Part shown: positions 7,461-8,989 of the stretch, piece after piece | How the letters are laid out: each line of letters opens with the position of its first letter | How positions within the stretch are numbered: the first letter of the stretch is position 1 | From: Burkholderiales bacterium | Lineage (GTDB): Bacteria; Pseudomonadota; Gammaproteobacteria; Burkholderiales; JAEUMW01 | DNA length: 8,989 nucleotides | Assembly (NCBI GenBank): GCA_016791285.1 | Contig: JAEUMX010000071.1 | Location: 1-8,989 of the forward strand | Reading direction: 5' to 3' | Position numbers and translations under genes: made by a program | The notes under the pieces: model-generated | What the model saw: the letters and a program-made list of their open reading frames with translations, nothing else | The model's database searches: none | Told to the model about the DNA's origin: nothing

Positions 7461-7871
7461 GTGAAACGGGAGCCCGTCGAAACCCGCGCAGCCGCCGCGC
7501 GGGGCGAATCTCCACACAAGGGCAAGACCGGGGTGCGGCGCATATGGAACGCGCTCTTCTACTCGATGGCGGGTCTCAAGGCGGCGTTCCTGCACGAGGA
7601 TGCCTTTCGCCAGGAGGCGATCCTCGCTGCGCTGCTTGTCCCGGCCGCATTGCTCCTGCCGGCAAGCGGGGTCGGCAAAGCGGTCATGATCGCGGCGGTC
7701 CTGCTCGTGATCGTCGTCGAGCTCCTGAATTCCGCGGTGGAGGCGGCGGTGGACCGCATCTCCCTCGAACACCACCGGCTTGCCAAGCGGGCGAAGGACA
7801 TCGGCAGCGCGGCAGTGTTCGTGAGCCTGGTCAACGTGCCGCTGGTCTGGATCCTCGTCCTGTGGGGCTGA
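7461..7871 (+). CDS. dgkA: Diacylglycerol kinase, integral membrane DgkA type
   Basis: DgkA phosphorylates diacylglycerol to phosphatidic acid with ATP in the inner membrane as a small trimer, returning diacylglycerol to phospholipid synthesis. The 136 residues include three hydrophobic helices (about 54-68, 73-88 and 116-135). E46, E52 (AFRQE), E87, N90 and E94 (ELLNSAVEAAVDRI) and K112-D113 (AKDIGSAA) correspond, with a constant offset of 18, to E28, E34, E69, N72, E76, K94 and D95 of E. coli DgkA, so the active site is intact. The 18-residue N-terminal extension is hydrophilic. GTG 7461 has no Shine-Dalgarno; GTG 7533 just before the conserved part is an alternative start. It ends 18 bases before a Pho box belonging to the next gene. 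Confidence 0.93.
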   Translation: MKREPVETRAAAARGESPHKGKTGVRRIWNALFYSMAGLKAAFLHEDAFRQEAILAALLVPAALLLPASGVGKAVMIAAVLLVIVVELLNSAVEAAVDRISLEHHRLAKRAKDIGSAAVFVSLVNVPLVWILVLWG

Positions 7872-7878
7872 GGCGCCC

Positions 7879-7907
7879 GAGTCACACAACTGTCATGCCT
7901 CGGTCAT
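7879..7907 (+). promoter_or_regulatory. Pho box upstream of the GT4 glycosyltransferase
   Basis: CTGTCAT (7890-7896), a 4-base spacer GCCT, and CGGTCAT (7901-7907) match the PhoB tandem site CTGTCAT-N4-CTGTCAT at 13 of 14 defined bases. A third, weaker unit GAGTCAC (7879-7885) sits in the same phase: the GTCA cores start at 7881, 7892 and 7903, exactly 11 bases apart. It lies on the coding strand 33 bases before the ATG at 7941 and just after dgkA. As in known Pho promoters it could replace the -35 box; the -10 region expected near 7918-7923 is GC-rich and weak. The match is seen directly; PhoB control is inference from the known consensus. Confidence 0.75.
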
Positions 7908-7923
7908 CGTAGTTTCGCGGCTC

Positions 7924-7940
7924 GCCGCGAGACTCGCGGC
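7924..7940 (+). promoter_or_regulatory. 17-base dyad abutting the glycosyltransferase start codon
   Basis: GCCGCGAG (7924-7931) and CTCGCGGC (7933-7940) are perfect inverted repeats around a single A. The right arm touches the ATG and occupies the place of a Shine-Dalgarno. The left arm can also pair with CGCGGC at 7916-7921, so two exclusive hairpins are possible. It may be an operator or an RNA structure hiding the start; no function is proven. Confidence 0.45.
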
Positions 7941-8989
7941 ATGCGCTCGGACCCCATCCTTTTCGAGCAGCTTCCGATCGGACGCAAGTCCCTCCGGATA
8001 GCCGTCGTCACGGAAACCTATCCGCCCGAAGTGAACGGCGTCGCCACGACGCTCGGTCGTTTCGTGGCCGGGCTGCACGAGCGCGAGCACGAGGTACAGC
8101 TGATCCGGCCGCGGCAAGCAAGCGGCGAACGGGCCGGGAGCAGCGAACGCTTCCACGAGGTGCTCCAGCGCGGCGTGCCGATTCCCCGCTATCCCGCGCT
8201 GAAGATGGGCCTGCCGGCGAAGCAGGCGCTGGCGCGAATGTGGTCCATCAAACGGCCCGACGTAGTGCACATCGTCACGGAAGGCCCGCTCGGGTGGTCG
8301 GCGTTGCAGGCCGCGCTCAAGCTGCGGCTGCCGGTGTGCTCCGACTTCCATACCAACTTCCACGCCTACAGCCGCCACTACGGCATCGGCTGGCTGAAGA
8401 CGCCGATCGCAGCCTATCTGCGGAAGTTCCACAACCGCACCCGCTGCACCATGGTGCCGACGGCGGCGATGCGCGACGAGCTCGAAGAGATGGGCTTCCG
8501 CAACCTGCGGGTCGTGGCCCGCGGCGTGGACACGCGCCTATTCGATCCCGCCCGGCGCAGCCAGGCCTTGCGCGACAGCTGGGGCGCGGGAGCGTCCGAT
8601 CCCGTGGCACTCTATGTAGGGCGCCTGGCCCCGGAGAAGAATCTGCCGGCACTGGTCGCAGCGTTCGAGGCGATGCGTGCCCGCTCGCCCCGCGCACGCC
8701 TGGTACTGGTGGGCGACGGCCCCGACAGCGCCGCCTTCGCGGCGCGGCATCCCGCTTTTGTCTGCGCCGGAATGCGCGTCGGCGAGGACCTCGCCGCCCA
8801 TTACGCTTCGGGCGACATCTTCCTGTTTCCGAGTCTCACGGAGACCTACGGCAATGTCACGGTGGAAGCGATGGCGAGCGGGCTCGCGGTCGTCGCATAC
8901 GACTATGCGGCGGCGGCCGAACATCTGCGCGACGGCGTGAGCGGACTGCTCGCCGACTACGACGATCTCGGCGAGTTCACCCGTTGCGC
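7941..8989 (+). CDS. GT4-family glycosyltransferase (3'-truncated by window edge)
   Basis: The frame is open from ATG 7941 to the window end; 349 residues are visible and only the C-terminal tail is missing, as the family is about 380-400 long. It has the two Rossmann domains of a GT-B enzyme. The N-terminal acceptor domain holds RIAVVTETYPPEVNGVATTL (residues 19-38) and SDFHTNFHAYS with H137. The C-terminal nucleotide-sugar domain holds YVGRLAPEKNL with R228 and K233, LVLVGDGPD, and the retaining-enzyme motif E301-x7-E309 in ETYGNVTVEAMASG. There is no signal peptide; relatives act at the cytoplasmic membrane face. The closest family types are lipid mannosyl- and glucosyltransferases such as MgtA, SqdX-like enzymes and the Agt glycolipid synthases. 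The donor and acceptor are unknown. The Pho box upstream and dgkA next door favour diacylglycerol as acceptor. It starts a new transcript. Confidence 0.88.
   Translation, partial: MRSDPILFEQLPIGRKSLRIAVVTETYPPEVNGVATTLGRFVAGLHEREHEVQLIRPRQASGERAGSSERFHEVLQRGVPIPRYPALKMGLPAKQALARMWSIKRPDVVHIVTEGPLGWSALQAALKLRLPVCSDFHTNFHAYSRHYGIGWLKTPIAAYLRKFHNRTRCTMVPTAAMRDELEEMGFRNLRVVARGVDTRLFDPARRSQALRDSWGAGASDPVALYVGRLAPEKNLPALVAAFEAMRARSPRARLVLVGDGPDSAAFAARHPAFVCAGMRVGEDLAAHYASGDIFLFPSLTETYGNVTVEAMASGLAVVAYDYAAAAEHLRDGVSGLLADYDDLGEFTRC

Noticed and set aside
6539..7543. Opposite-strand open frame of 334 codons across the beta-propeller gene
   Set aside because: It is an antisense shadow. The + strand has a signal peptide and regular propeller blades, so that is the coding strand.
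7864..7890. Hairpin GGGC...GCCC with outer TGTG/CACA after dgkA as a terminator
   Set aside because: The stem is short and interrupted and lacks a T-run, and its right side overlaps the Pho-box repeats, which explain that sequence better.

Overview
The window is a high-GC, gene-dense stretch of a proteobacterial chromosome. Ten genes are visible, all on the + strand, and no gap between genes exceeds about 95 bases. The order dsbD – TlpA-like thioredoxin – aroQ – accB – accC – prmA – DUF3426 zinc-ribbon protein is a housekeeping neighbourhood known from Beta- and Gammaproteobacteria. With tpx directly behind it, a betaproteobacterium is the best guess (moderate confidence, from gene order and protein style only). 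No RNA gene, mobile element, CRISPR array or prophage signal was seen.

Region 1 (1-1847): the 3' part of dsbD, cut by the left edge, is followed by an overlapping membrane-anchored TlpA/ResA-type thioredoxin. Together they form a thiol-reduction relay from cytoplasm to periplasm. Region 2 (1938-5183): aroQ (shikimate pathway), accB and accC (biotin carboxyl carrier and biotin carboxylase of acetyl-CoA carboxylase) and prmA (L11 methyltransferase). Catalytic residues are intact in all four, and accC keeps the same residue numbers as E. coli AccC at the key sites. Region 3 (5180-5977): a zinc-ribbon/DUF3426 membrane protein of unknown function whose GTG start overlaps the prmA stop.

Region 4 (5978-7871): tpx (thiol peroxidase) has its own leader with a TACAAT -10-like box, overlapping CCGG palindromes and a clear Shine-Dalgarno. 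It overlaps a secreted SMP-30/gluconolactonase-like beta-propeller, which is followed closely by dgkA (diacylglycerol kinase).

Region 5 (7872-8989): a GT4-family glycosyltransferase, cut by the right edge. Its 69-base leader holds the most interesting signal here: a near-consensus Pho box (CTGTCAT-N4-CGGTCAT, with a third GTCA in the same 11-base phase) followed by a 17-base dyad that touches the ATG. This suggests a PhoB-controlled glycosyltransferase beside a diacylglycerol kinase, which fits phosphate-starvation membrane lipid remodelling in which glycolipids replace phospholipids. The gene beyond the right edge would be the best test of this reading.
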